A DNA stretch of 42,958 nt from Bacteroidota bacterium. Its GTDB lineage: Bacteria; Bacteroidota; Bacteroidia; Bacteroidales; VadinHA17. Numbering within the stretch: position 1 is the stretch's first letter; each line of letters opens with the position of its first letter. The DNA is taken from assembly GCA_029564935.1 (NCBI GenBank), contig JAKQPD010000206.1:1-42958 (forward strand), given 5' to 3'. A model generated the notes under the pieces. It searched no databases and was not told the origin of the DNA. It saw only the letters and a list, made by a program, of their open reading frames with translations. The position numbers and the translations under genes were made by a program. Positions 8,845-16,398 of this stretch are shown piece after piece.

Positions 8845-10086
8845 ATGAATGCTAACAATAATGAGGCTACGGCTGTCCGTGGAGAAAGCCGCCTCGTGGG
8901 TCGTTCTTCTGAAGAAGAGCCTGGCGCGAAAACCATGATTTTTTCGCAAAAAGAGATCCCAACACCGTTAGTTAGCAACAGAAGCACGGACTTCCGAAAC
9001 CGCTTCTTCCCCCTAACGACTATTGAATCCTGGAATGATTGGAAATGGCAGCTCAGAAATTCAATTACAAATATTGATGAGCTAAAGAAAATCATGAAAT
9101 TGTCCGAGAAGGAGATTATGGCTATCAATAATCTGAAAGGCCGTCTCCCGATGCGGATAACTCCGTATTTTGCATCTCTGATCTATAATACAGGTTATTC
9201 TCATCCGCTTCGCCGAAATGTAATACCGGTCGTTGAGGAGTTACTGCATACTACTGCTGAACAGTCTGATCCTTTGCATGAAAAGTCATTTTCACCTGTA
9301 AAGGGCATTGTACACAGATATCCCGACAGGGTACTGTTTACTGTAACACAGGTCTGCTCAAACTACTGCAGATATTGTACCCGCTCACATTCGGTTGGTA
9401 AGCTTGATAAGCTCGGCAGGCAGGATTTCGAGAAAGCATTCAGCTATATAGCTTCCCATAAGGAAGTAAGGGACGTCCTGATAAGCGGAGGAGATCCTCT
9501 GACGCTTACAGACGAAATCCTCGATTATATACTGTATAATATAAGGAAGATAGAGCATGTTGAGATAATCCGGATCGGAACAAGAGTTCCGGTTGTATTG
9601 CCTCAGAGAATTACAGACAATCTTGTAAGCATTCTCAGGAAATATCATCCGCTGTTCATCAGTCTTCATTTTTCACATCCGGCTGAAATAACCCGGGAAT
9701 GTGCAGAAGCATGCATAAAGCTGGCTGATAATGGATTCCCTCTTGGAAGCCAAACTGTCCTGCTTAAGGGCATCAATGATAATGTTCCCGTAATGAAGGA
9801 ACTCATGCATAAGCTTCTTAAAATAAGGGTACGGCCATACTATCTTTATCAGTGTGATCTTATTCCCGGTTCAAGTCATTTCAGGACAACAGTGAAAAAA
9901 GGACTTGAGATCATAAAGGGTCTGAGAGGTTTCACCAGCGGATATGCTGTTCCGACATATGTTGTTGACGCCCCCGGCGGCGGAGGAAAGATCCCTCTGC
10001 TCCCCGATTATGTGGTTGAACACAACGATGAAAAGATAGTACTGCGCAATTACAAGGGTATTTTGTGCGAATATCCTGAAAAATAG
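8845..10086 (+). CDS. KamA-family radical SAM aminomutase, lysine 2,3-aminomutase-like
   Basis: This 413-residue enzyme is closely similar to Clostridium lysine 2,3-aminomutase (LAM), which uses a 4Fe-4S cluster, SAM and PLP to turn L-alpha-lysine into L-beta-lysine. The cluster motif CSNYCRYC supplies C171, C175 and C178. R180 corresponds to the LAM carboxylate-binding Arg134. K382 in DAPGGGGK matches the PLP lysine Lys337. D338 (YQCD) and D375 (VVDAP) match Asp293 and Asp330, which hold the lysine side-chain amine, so lysine is the likeliest substrate. The zinc site is lost: N313 replaces Cys268, and the protein stops before the C-terminal Cys triplet. The first about 53 residues are an extension without counterpart in LAM; M31 at 8935 is the only later in-frame ATG before the conserved FFP...WNDWKWQLRN. 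It starts a tight four-gene set (7-base gap to the next gene). Confidence 0.9.
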   Translation: MNANNNEATAVRGESRLVGRSSEEEPGAKTMIFSQKEIPTPLVSNRSTDFRNRFFPLTTIESWNDWKWQLRNSITNIDELKKIMKLSEKEIMAINNLKGRLPMRITPYFASLIYNTGYSHPLRRNVIPVVEELLHTTAEQSDPLHEKSFSPVKGIVHRYPDRVLFTVTQVCSNYCRYCTRSHSVGKLDKLGRQDFEKAFSYIASHKEVRDVLISGGDPLTLTDEILDYILYNIRKIEHVEIIRIGTRVPVVLPQRITDNLVSILRKYHPLFISLHFSHPAEITRECAEACIKLADNGFPLGSQTVLLKGINDNVPVMKELMHKLLKIRVRPYYLYQCDLIPGSSHFRTTVKKGLEIIKGLRGFTSGYAVPTYVVDAPGGGGKIPLLPDYVVEHNDEKIVLRNYKGILCEYPEK

Positions 10087-10093
10087 GCTGTTA

Positions 10094-11068
10094 ATGAAAG
10101 TTGGTCTGACGTATGACCTGCGGTCGTGGTATCTCGACCGTGGGTATTCCATGGAGGATACTGCCGAATTTGATAAGCAGGAGACTGTTGATGCAATTGA
10201 CACTGCACTCAGGAAGATGGGATTTGAAACCGATCTGATCGGAAACAGTTTCCAGCTTATCGAAGCGCTTTCTTCAGGAAAGAAATGGGATATGGTTTTC
10301 AATATTGCTGAAGGTCTTTATGGTGACGGCAGGGAATCTGTAGTACCTGCGATCCTCGATCAATATAAAATTCCATATGTATTCAGTGGACCCGTGATAA
10401 TGGGAGTTTCACTGAACAAATACCTCACCCGGCTTATTGTCGCTGCTGCAGGCGTTCCGGTAAGCCCGGGAATGTTGATTTCGTCTCCGGCAGATATAAT
10501 AAAATGTAAGCTGGAGTACCCCCTCTTTATCAAACCTGTTTCGGAAGGAACAGGCAAGGGGATAACAGAGAAGAATCTTTTAAGATCTCCTTCTGAACTG
10601 AAAGAGATGTCTGAATTTCTTCTTGGACGTTTCAACCAGCCGGCTCTCGTGGAAGAATATCTTCCCGGCAGGGAGTTTACAGTGGGTGTCATTGGCACTG
10701 GTGAAGATGCTGTTGCAATCGGTGGAATGGAAATAGAATGTCGTGATAATTATCCGTATTCTGTTGAATTTAAAGAGAATTACCAGGAGTATTGCAAATA
10801 TATCCCTATGCCGTCTGATTATTCGGACGAATGCAAAAAGGTTGCCCTGGATGTCTGGAAAGCTCTGGGGGCAGTTGATGGCGGAAGAGTCGATGTTAAA
10901 GCCGACAGGAACGGGAGAATCTGTTTCATGGAAGTAAATCCCCTTGCAGGATTACATCCGGTTCATTCGGATCTTCCGATACTCGCAAGGATGAGCGGTA
11001 TTGACTATCAGACCTTGCTGGAAAGGATCGTAAGATCTTCACTTGAACGTCATAACCTAAGGCTATGA
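10094..11068 (+). CDS. ATP-grasp ligase, D-Ala-D-Ala ligase-like (first of a pair)
   Basis: This 324-residue cytoplasmic protein has the D-alanine-D-alanine ligase fold: an N-terminal Rossmann-like domain with WDMVFNIAEGLYGDGRESVVPAILD (about 75-100), and the ATP-grasp domain with YPLFIKPVSEGTGKGI (about 142-158), VEEYLPGREFTVGV and the Mg2+-binding GGRVDVKADRNGRICFMEVNPLAGLHP (about 258-285). The family joins a carboxylate to an amine through an acyl-phosphate. It is unlikely to be the housekeeping Ddl, because it sits between a lysine-aminomutase-like gene and a second divergent ATP-grasp gene, which it overlaps by 4 bases (ATGA). Inference: it makes an amide or peptide from beta-lysine or another amino acid. 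Its actual substrates are unknown. Confidence 0.85.
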   Translation: MKVGLTYDLRSWYLDRGYSMEDTAEFDKQETVDAIDTALRKMGFETDLIGNSFQLIEALSSGKKWDMVFNIAEGLYGDGRESVVPAILDQYKIPYVFSGPVIMGVSLNKYLTRLIVAAAGVPVSPGMLISSPADIIKCKLEYPLFIKPVSEGTGKGITEKNLLRSPSELKEMSEFLLGRFNQPALVEEYLPGREFTVGVIGTGEDAVAIGGMEIECRDNYPYSVEFKENYQEYCKYIPMPSDYSDECKKVALDVWKALGAVDGGRVDVKADRNGRICFMEVNPLAGLHPVHSDLPILARMSGIDYQTLLERIVRSSLERHNLRL

Positions 11069-12036
11069 GCAGAAAGAAATGCTGCATATTATTCAATCAG
11101 CCGCATGAAAATGCACTGGCCGACGAACTCGATGTACTTGACCAGGTTGAGTTTGTTGAGACCAATCTTCATAAGATCGGAGTTGAGACATACAGAAAAG
11201 GGATCACGAATGATTTTATGAGGGAAGTGGCTGAACTTGCTGCAGAAAAGCCCGATTTCGTTTTCAACCTTGTAGAATCGATCACAAACAAGGGAGAGTT
11301 ATGTTATTTTATTCCGGCTTTGCTGAATGTACATTCAATCCCTTATACCGGTAATCCGGTTGAGGCTATGTTCATAACGACAAGTAAGGCTTTTACTGTC
11401 AAAATCCTGAAGCAGGCAGGCATAAACAATCCCGGAGGATTTCCTCCTTCCCAGTGTAACCAGCTGATTACAGGGAACATGTATATAATAAAGCCGGTCT
11501 GGGAAGATGGTTCGCTTGGCATAACCGGAGAATCGGTATTCACCTTTACACCTGAGATGACAGAAAAGCTGAAGAAATATGACGATACACACTGGCTCAT
11601 CCAGGATTTTATTGACGGCAGGGAATTCAATATCAGTGTTCTGTCAGGTGAAAATGGACCAGAAGTAATGCCTCCTGCAGAAATGGTCTTTCACAATTCC
11701 TGGGACGATAAGCCTAAAATTGTTGATTTCAGGGCTAAATGGGAAGAGGGTACTTTTGAATATGAAAACACAATAAGGGATTTTCCCGGTGATCAGCTTA
11801 ATCCATTACTTAAACAGCGGATTGATGAAATTGCGCTCAAGTGCTGGAAGATATTTGACCTCAAAGGATATGCAAGGGTCGATATACGTGTTGACAGTAA
11901 TGACATTCCATATGTTATAGAAGTGAATGCCAACCCCTGCATGTCACCCGACAGCGGACTCGTTGCAGCGACAAGGGCTGCCGGACTGGCATTTACAGAT
12001 GTCCTTAGCCGGATAATAAATGATCTGAATAATTAG
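11065..12036 (+). CDS. ATP-grasp ligase, D-Ala-D-Ala ligase-like (second of a pair)
   Basis: This 323-residue protein is related in fold to the preceding one but only distantly in sequence, so the pair is not a recent duplication. Visible features are PDFVFNLVESITNKGELCYFIPALL (about 73-97), the ATP-binding MYIIKPVWEDGSLGI (about 140-154), IQDFIDGREFNISVL and the metal-binding motif ARVDIRVDSNDIPYVIEVNANP (about 272-293). CMSPDSGLVAATRAAG follows where Ddl has its product-site glycine motif. The ATG overlaps the upstream stop by 4 bases, indicating translational coupling, and the acetyltransferase follows after 6 bases. Two different ligases in one operon suggest two successive amide bonds, or two subunits of one ligase; the sequence does not decide. 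Confidence 0.84.
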   Translation: MSRKKCCILFNQPHENALADELDVLDQVEFVETNLHKIGVETYRKGITNDFMREVAELAAEKPDFVFNLVESITNKGELCYFIPALLNVHSIPYTGNPVEAMFITTSKAFTVKILKQAGINNPGGFPPSQCNQLITGNMYIIKPVWEDGSLGITGESVFTFTPEMTEKLKKYDDTHWLIQDFIDGREFNISVLSGENGPEVMPPAEMVFHNSWDDKPKIVDFRAKWEEGTFEYENTIRDFPGDQLNPLLKQRIDEIALKCWKIFDLKGYARVDIRVDSNDIPYVIEVNANPCMSPDSGLVAATRAAGLAFTDVLSRIINDLNN

Positions 12037-12042
12037 AATTAT

Positions 12043-12519
12043 ATGGAAATTTCAGAAGGAATAAGGCGTGAAGACAAGAAGCGCCTTGAAGAAATTCTTA
12101 TTTCATCAGGTTATTTTTACGATTTTGAAATAAGCACTGCGCTTGAACTTGCTGATGAAACCATTTCCAAAGGTATGGAAAAGAGTGGTTATTACTGGTT
12201 TAAGGCTGCAGAAGGAAATGAGGTCCTTGCATTTGCAAATTACGGAAAGAATGAGTTCTCGGTTCATTCATGGGAACTGTACTGGATAGCAGTTCACCAG
12301 GATTTCAGGAACATGAAAATTGGCAGAGTGCTTTTAAAAGCTATTGAAGAAAAAGTAAAACAACGAGGAGGCAGGATATTATGGATAGAGACCTCCGGCC
12401 GTCCATTATATGCGCCAACCGAAGAGTTTTACAAAAGAAACGGTTATGAGCTTCAGGCAAGCCTTAAGGATTTTTACGGACCCGGTGATCCCAAGCAGAT
12501 CTATGCCCGTGTTTTATAA
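12043..12519 (+). CDS. GNAT-family N-acetyltransferase
   Basis: This 158-residue single-domain protein has the GNAT core: the beta4 strand ELYWIAVHQDFRN (about 83-95), the acetyl-CoA pyrophosphate-binding motif QDFRNMKIGRVLLKAIEEKVKQRG, and the terminal ETSGRPLYAPTEEFYKRNGYELQASLKDFY motif B region. It is the last gene of the aminomutase/ATP-grasp set, six bases after the second ligase. In methanogens and some bacteria, lysine aminomutase (AblA) is paired with a GNAT enzyme (AblB) that makes the osmolyte N-epsilon-acetyl-beta-lysine. The partnership here is reminiscent of that, but AblB does not work with ATP-grasp ligases, so this is at most an analogy. Confidence 0.82.
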   Translation: MEISEGIRREDKKRLEEILISSGYFYDFEISTALELADETISKGMEKSGYYWFKAAEGNEVLAFANYGKNEFSVHSWELYWIAVHQDFRNMKIGRVLLKAIEEKVKQRGGRILWIETSGRPLYAPTEEFYKRNGYELQASLKDFYGPGDPKQIYARVL

Positions 12520-12586
12520 ATTTTCTTATTTTTGCATCCTTTATTCTGGTATTTCTGTATAATATCAGATTTTAAGTCACCTAAAA

Positions 12587-12955
12587 ATGAAGGGATTATA
12601 TACAATTATTCTGCTTGCATTCTCAAATACTTTCATGACGTTTGCATGGTACGGACATCTGAAGCTGAAATCCGTTGATAAATTTCATAATATAGGTCTG
12701 ATGGCTATAGTGCTTCTGAGCTGGGGCATTGCCTTTTTTGAGTATTCCCTGCAGGTACCTGCCAACAGAATAGGATACGCCGGGAACGGAGGCCCATTCT
12801 CTCTGGTCGAACTTAAAGTGATCCAGGAGGTCATGTCATTGACTACTTTTACAATATTTACTCTGATCCTATTCAAAAATGAACAGCTGACATTGAATCA
12901 TTTGATAGGATTCGGATTTCTTATCCTTGCGGTTTATTTTATTTTCAAACGATAA
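12587..12955 (+). CDS. DUF486 (DMT superfamily) small membrane protein
   Basis: This 122-residue protein has four predicted membrane helices: about 5-22, 35-55, 75-98 and 103-120. It shows the DUF486/COG3169 signature: the N-terminal SNTFMTFAWYGHLK, the middle SWGIAFFEYSLQVPANRIGY, FSLVELKVIQEVMSLTTFTIF, and NHLIGFGFLILAVYFIF. The family is probably a small multidrug-resistance-like transporter of unknown substrate. It lies 67 bases after the GNAT gene; part of the gap may hold its own promoter. Its stop codon is inside the first of three tandem hairpins. Confidence 0.85.
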   Translation: MKGLYTIILLAFSNTFMTFAWYGHLKLKSVDKFHNIGLMAIVLLSWGIAFFEYSLQVPANRIGYAGNGGPFSLVELKVIQEVMSLTTFTIFTLILFKNEQLTLNHLIGFGFLILAVYFIFKR

Positions 12956-13030
12956 ATACGCCCAAATTGGGCGTATTTTGTAGAGACGCCCAGGTTGGGC
13001 GTCTCTACCGATGACGCCCACGTTGGGCGT
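12954..13030. repeat. Three tandem ACGCCCA/TGGGCGT hairpins, terminator-like
   Basis: Three consecutive palindromes share the core ACGCCCA...TGGGCGT. The first (12954-12978) has perfect 12-base arms AAATACGCCCAA. The second (12980-13008) has 13-base arms starting GTAGAGACGCCCA. The third (13014-13030) has 7-base arms. The first and third are each followed by T-runs, so they can act as intrinsic terminators for the DUF486 gene, and the CYTH gene ends at 13053 from the other side. The second belongs to the same outer-arm family as the hairpin at 29490. Confidence 0.8.
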
Positions 13031-13052
13031 TTTTACGGGAATCTGGGATATA

Positions 13053-13502
13053 TCATTTTATCAGATTGGCATTGTAGTATCCGGGCTGACCTGTGACTTC
13101 TTCCCCGAGCCATGATGGTTTGTCAAACTGCTGCGTTTCAGATTGAAGCTCCAGTTCTGCAATGATAAGTCCTTCATTCTTATCGTGAAAGACATCAACC
13201 TCATAGGTCCATTGTCCGAAAGGAACAATATACCTGGTCTTTACAATTTTTCCCGGAAGGCAGATCTTCATCATCTCGAGGCAATCCTGCACCGGTACCG
13301 GAAATTCCCACTCCCCCCGTGTTATTGAATTTTCAACCGCCCTGCCTTTTATAGTCAGAAATGCTTTATCATCTGCTATTCTGAGGCGTATGGTTTTCTG
13401 ATCATCAATGGATAAATAGGTCTGAATGACCTTTATCTCCCTCGTTGCCAGATGTCTGAATGGCCCGTTGACCAGAAATTTACGTTCAATTTCCTTCCCC
13501 AT
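13053..13502 (-). CDS. CYTH-domain protein (triphosphate tunnel metalloenzyme family)
   Basis: This 149-residue protein begins MGKEIERKFLV, the ExExK signature that defines CYTH/TTM proteins and binds the triphosphate-metal complex in the tunnel. Further family strands are visible: IQTYLSI, KTIRLRIADDKAFLTIKGR, RGEWEFPVP, KTRYIVPFGQWTYEVDVFHDKNEGLIIAELELQSE and the terminal tyrosines near NANLIK. Small bacterial members studied so far are mostly inorganic tri- or polyphosphatases; adenylate cyclase or thiamine-triphosphatase activity is known in relatives. The gene faces ung across a homopyrimidine tract. Confidence 0.92.
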   Translation of the reverse strand: MGKEIERKFLVNGPFRHLATREIKVIQTYLSIDDQKTIRLRIADDKAFLTIKGRAVENSITRGEWEFPVPVQDCLEMMKICLPGKIVKTRYIVPFGQWTYEVDVFHDKNEGLIIAELELQSETQQFDKPSWLGEEVTGQPGYYNANLIK

Positions 13503-13522
13503 ATTAATAATTATTACGATTC

Positions 13523-13654
13523 TCCCACTTTCCTCTTCACCTTTTCACCTCTTCTCCCACTCCCCTATTCCCCTTTTCACCCACTCTCCTTTTCCCCTCT
13601 TCCCCTCTTCACCTCTTCCCCCACTCTCCTCTTCACCCACTCTCCTCTTCAAAA
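13523..13654 (+). repeat. Homopyrimidine tract with imperfect CTCTTCACC/CCCACTCTCC repeats
   Basis: About 130 bases between the divergent CYTH and ung genes are almost pure C and T on the plus strand, with only scattered A. They are built from degenerate units such as CTCTTCACC, CCCACTCTCC and TTTTCACC. The two short open frames through it encode only Ser/Pro/Leu/Phe low-complexity peptides and are not credible genes. It must separate or contain the two divergent promoters. Confidence 0.7.
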
Positions 13655-13713
13655 AATCTTTCTGCAAGATATTCTAATTATGATTAATTTTAGTTTGCGT
13701 ATTAAGAAAAAAT

Positions 13714-14379
13714 ATGGAAGTAAAAATTGAACCGGGCTGGAAGGAGAAACTGAGAGATGAATTTAACAAACAATATTTTGTAAATCTGTCGGAATTTGTC
13801 AGGAAGGAATATCAGACAACACGAATTTTCCCGCCAGGATCTCTCATATTCAATGCATTCAATTTATGCCCTTTTGATTCGGTAAAGGCTGTAATAATAG
13901 GACAGGATCCATACCACGGGCCTGGTCAGGCACATGGTTTATGTTTTTCTGTCCGGGAGGGTATTGATTTCCCTCCCAGTTTACTGAATATATTCAGGGA
14001 GATCGAGTCTGATCTGGGCTATAAAACACATCCCACGGGAAACCTTGAAAGGTGGGCTGCACAGGGAGTCCTGCTTTTAAATGCCACACTGACTGTCAGG
14101 GCTCATCTTGCCGGATCTCATCAGAGGAAGGGATGGGAAGAGTTTACAGATGCAGTTATAAGAATACTTAACCGGGATAAGGATCATCTTGTTTTTTTTC
14201 TCTGGGGAGCCTATGCCCAGAAGAAGGGAGAATCTATTGACAGGGGAAGGCACCTGGTGCTGGAGTCAGTTCATCCCTCCCCTCTTTCCGCATCACGGGG
14301 ATTCTTCGGTAATAAACACTTCAGCAGGTGTAATACCTGGCTCAGTGATCATGGGATCGACCCGGTCGACTGGAGATAG
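13714..14379 (+). CDS. ung: Uracil-DNA glycosylase, family 1
   Basis: This enzyme removes uracil from DNA as the first step of base-excision repair. The 221-residue protein has all family-1 motifs: the water-activating loop VIIGQDPYHGPGQAHGL (Asp near residue 68), FSVREGIDFPPSLLNIF, the uracil-binding WAAQGVLLLNATLTV, FFLWGAYAQKKG, and the DNA-intercalating HPSPLSASRGFFGNKHF near 188. The length matches the E. coli enzyme (229). The ATG at 13714 gives the usual short N-terminus. It converges with the PLP-enzyme gene with only 13 bases between the stops. Confidence 0.96.
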   Translation: MEVKIEPGWKEKLRDEFNKQYFVNLSEFVRKEYQTTRIFPPGSLIFNAFNLCPFDSVKAVIIGQDPYHGPGQAHGLCFSVREGIDFPPSLLNIFREIESDLGYKTHPTGNLERWAAQGVLLLNATLTVRAHLAGSHQRKGWEEFTDAVIRILNRDKDHLVFFLWGAYAQKKGESIDRGRHLVLESVHPSPLSASRGFFGNKHFSRCNTWLSDHGIDPVDWR

Positions 14380-14392
14380 AATGTGTGGATTG

Positions 14393-15604
14393 TTATTTTA
14401 TTTTCTTCAGGGCGTCTGTTATAATCCCGGTTATCTCTTCTGTTTCCTCAAAACCAAGAGACATCCGTAACATTCCGGGTTCAGGGTATTTTTCGCCCCA
14501 GACTGATTCGACGGGCATAATAATGGATCGCGGATCACCAAGTGTAGGGATCACCTTTATTTTTTCAGAAACCGTTTCAATGAATTCATTTCTCCGTCTT
14601 CTTTTTTCTGCAGGAGATTTTCCGGCAAAATCGAAGGTTACCATTCCACCGAATCCCTTATTACCGAAAAGAATTTTCGCTTCGTTATGAGCCGGATGAT
14701 CTTTCAATCCGGGATACCATACTCTGGAAATGACCTCCGATCCCTGAAGCAATGCTGCTATAGCTTCTGCATTCAGGCATTGCTGTTTAAATCGCAGGCT
14801 GAATGTCAGTATCTGTGTCGACAGTCTGTAAGCATCATCAGCTGAGAGCATATGTCCTGTATAACGTCTGTATTTTATAGCTGATTTCATTAACGCTTCA
14901 TCATTGCCGCAAACAGCACCCGCTGTCAGATTACCATGGCCTGAAAAATATTTTGTAGCACTATGGATCACTATATCGGCTCCATGATCAGCCGGTTTGA
15001 AAAGGTATGGAGTGGCAAATGTATTATCGACAATTATTTTAACGCCATATTTCTTTGCAATACTGAATATACCGATTGCATCCGGTACCAACAGTAAAGG
15101 ATTTGAAATGATCTCAACATAAACAAGTTTAGGTCTGACATTCCTCACAACGGATTCAAATTCATCGAGGTTGTACTTACCATTTACCGGATTGAATTCG
15201 CGGATATCGATTCCCCGGCGCTTTTCTAATATTTCATCTGCAAATGATATTGTACCACCGTAGATTTCGCTGAAAAAGAGCCATGGCCGTTTATCACCGG
15301 CATCCTGGAACAATGAAACGGCTAGATCGATTGCCGCCATACCCGATTCCACGAGGATAGTCCATTTTGTGCCTTCAAGTTTCTGAACTTCCAGTTCAGC
15401 AGCCTCGACAGTAGGATTGCGGTAACGTGAATAGAGATAATGATCCGGTATCCTTTCAGGATCAGATTCACCACGGTATGCTTCGGCAATTGTTTCGGCA
15501 TCATAAAGTTCAAATCCGGAATCCCTGTAAATGGGCATCCGTGCGCTGTTAACCGGTTTATTTTTCATGGGTGTTATGGATTTATCATGGTTCAAGGGCT
15601 TCAT
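14393..15604 (-). CDS. Cys/Met metabolism PLP-dependent enzyme (cystathionine gamma-synthase/lyase type)
   Basis: This 403-residue protein is a fold-type I PLP enzyme of the trans-sulfuration family. Visible signatures are YSRYRNPTVEAAE (about 58-70), the PLP-stacking ESGMAAIDLAVSL (86-98), EIISNPLLLVPD (164-175), D193 in IVDNTFATPYL, and the Schiff-base lysine K218 in HSATKYFSGHGNLTAGAV. Members make or cleave cystathionine, eliminate methanethiol from methionine, or sulfhydrylate homoserine esters. The N-terminus is slightly unusual (PIYRDSGFELYDAETIAEAYRG), and I cannot assign one reaction. It begins 17 bases after batE on the same strand and may be read through from that operon, although no functional link is evident. 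The second ATG (M13) is an equally possible start. Confidence 0.88.
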   Translation of the reverse strand: MKPLNHDKSITPMKNKPVNSARMPIYRDSGFELYDAETIAEAYRGESDPERIPDHYLYSRYRNPTVEAAELEVQKLEGTKWTILVESGMAAIDLAVSLFQDAGDKRPWLFFSEIYGGTISFADEILEKRRGIDIREFNPVNGKYNLDEFESVVRNVRPKLVYVEIISNPLLLVPDAIGIFSIAKKYGVKIIVDNTFATPYLFKPADHGADIVIHSATKYFSGHGNLTAGAVCGNDEALMKSAIKYRRYTGHMLSADDAYRLSTQILTFSLRFKQQCLNAEAIAALLQGSEVISRVWYPGLKDHPAHNEAKILFGNKGFGGMVTFDFAGKSPAEKRRRRNEFIETVSEKIKVIPTLGDPRSIIMPVESVWGEKYPEPGMLRMSLGFEETEEITGIITDALKKIK

Positions 15605-15621
15605 CCAGTATTATGATCGGG

Positions 15622-16392
15622 TCAGATAATTTCAAGGGAATTTGAGGGAACCCACCCTTTATTACCGTCCGGCAACCTTATTTCACGCCATTCACCAACT
15701 TCATCTTCAACAGTAACCTTCAGTCCCTCATGGATCACGAACAGATCGGTACCGCTGTCATCGGGAGAGCTTTTCCCGTTTACTACAGGGCTGAAAATTA
15801 TCGCCTTATTGCTTTCATACAACAGGTCCTTGTTACGTATTGTAAAGGCCAGCGATGCAACAGAAAAGACAATAGCTGTAATTGCCAGCCAGAATCCGGC
15901 GACCTTGAGCTTATACTTTGAAGAATAGAAATATACTGAAAGAAAGATCAGACAAAGGACAAATAGTACCAGGCTTATTGCCGCCCAGCTGTTTGAGGAC
16001 AGAAGGAGCGACATGAAGTTATACCATTTTACAAAAAAGAGCTCCGGAATCTCGTCAAGCCTGTCAACAACAAGCGTCCTTGCAATCTGAAGGTTGTAAT
16101 TAATATCTTCATCAGCCGGTTTTCTGAGGTGTGCCCTTTCAAAAAAGAGTATTGCTCCAGGTGTATTATTCAGCTTGAAATAAGCATTGCCGATATTATA
16201 TTCAAGTTCTGCCGACCGGTAACCGGCAGAATATAATCCTGTCCATTCTTCAAGGGCCTGTGAATAATCACCGGCTGAAAAGTATGTGGCACCTCTTGAG
16301 AATCTATCTTCCGGTGAATCCTGTGACATTAATCTTACCGGAATAAGCATCAGCAATATCAGTGTGGTTATATTAAGCTTTTTCAGACACAT
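15622..16392 (-). CDS. batE: BatE: TPR and SH3-like membrane protein of the Bat operon
   Basis: This 256-residue protein has a signal peptide (to about LMSQDS, residue 26), two or three tetratricopeptide repeats (about 30-105: FSRGATYFSAGDYSQALEEW, AELEYNIGNAYFKLNNTPGAILFFERA), two membrane helices (about 135-160 and 167-187) and a periplasmic bacterial SH3-like domain at the end (GLKVTVEDEVGEWREIRLPDGNKGWVPSNSLEII). This is the standard BatE layout in Bacteroidota. Bat proteins are linked to aerotolerance and envelope-stress survival, but their biochemical role is unsettled. It is the last Bat gene, 6 bases after batD. Confidence 0.92.
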   Translation of the reverse strand: MCLKKLNITTLILLMLIPVRLMSQDSPEDRFSRGATYFSAGDYSQALEEWTGLYSAGYRSAELEYNIGNAYFKLNNTPGAILFFERAHLRKPADEDINYNLQIARTLVVDRLDEIPELFFVKWYNFMSLLLSSNSWAAISLVLFVLCLIFLSVYFYSSKYKLKVAGFWLAITAIVFSVASLAFTIRNKDLLYESNKAIIFSPVVNGKSSPDDSGTDLFVIHEGLKVTVEDEVGEWREIRLPDGNKGWVPSNSLEII

Positions 16393-16398
16393 TTTCTG

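Noticed and set aside
13426-13730. Two Ser/Pro/Leu/Phe-rich frames across the pyrimidine tract
   Set aside because: They are produced by the repeat itself and overlap the CYTH start.
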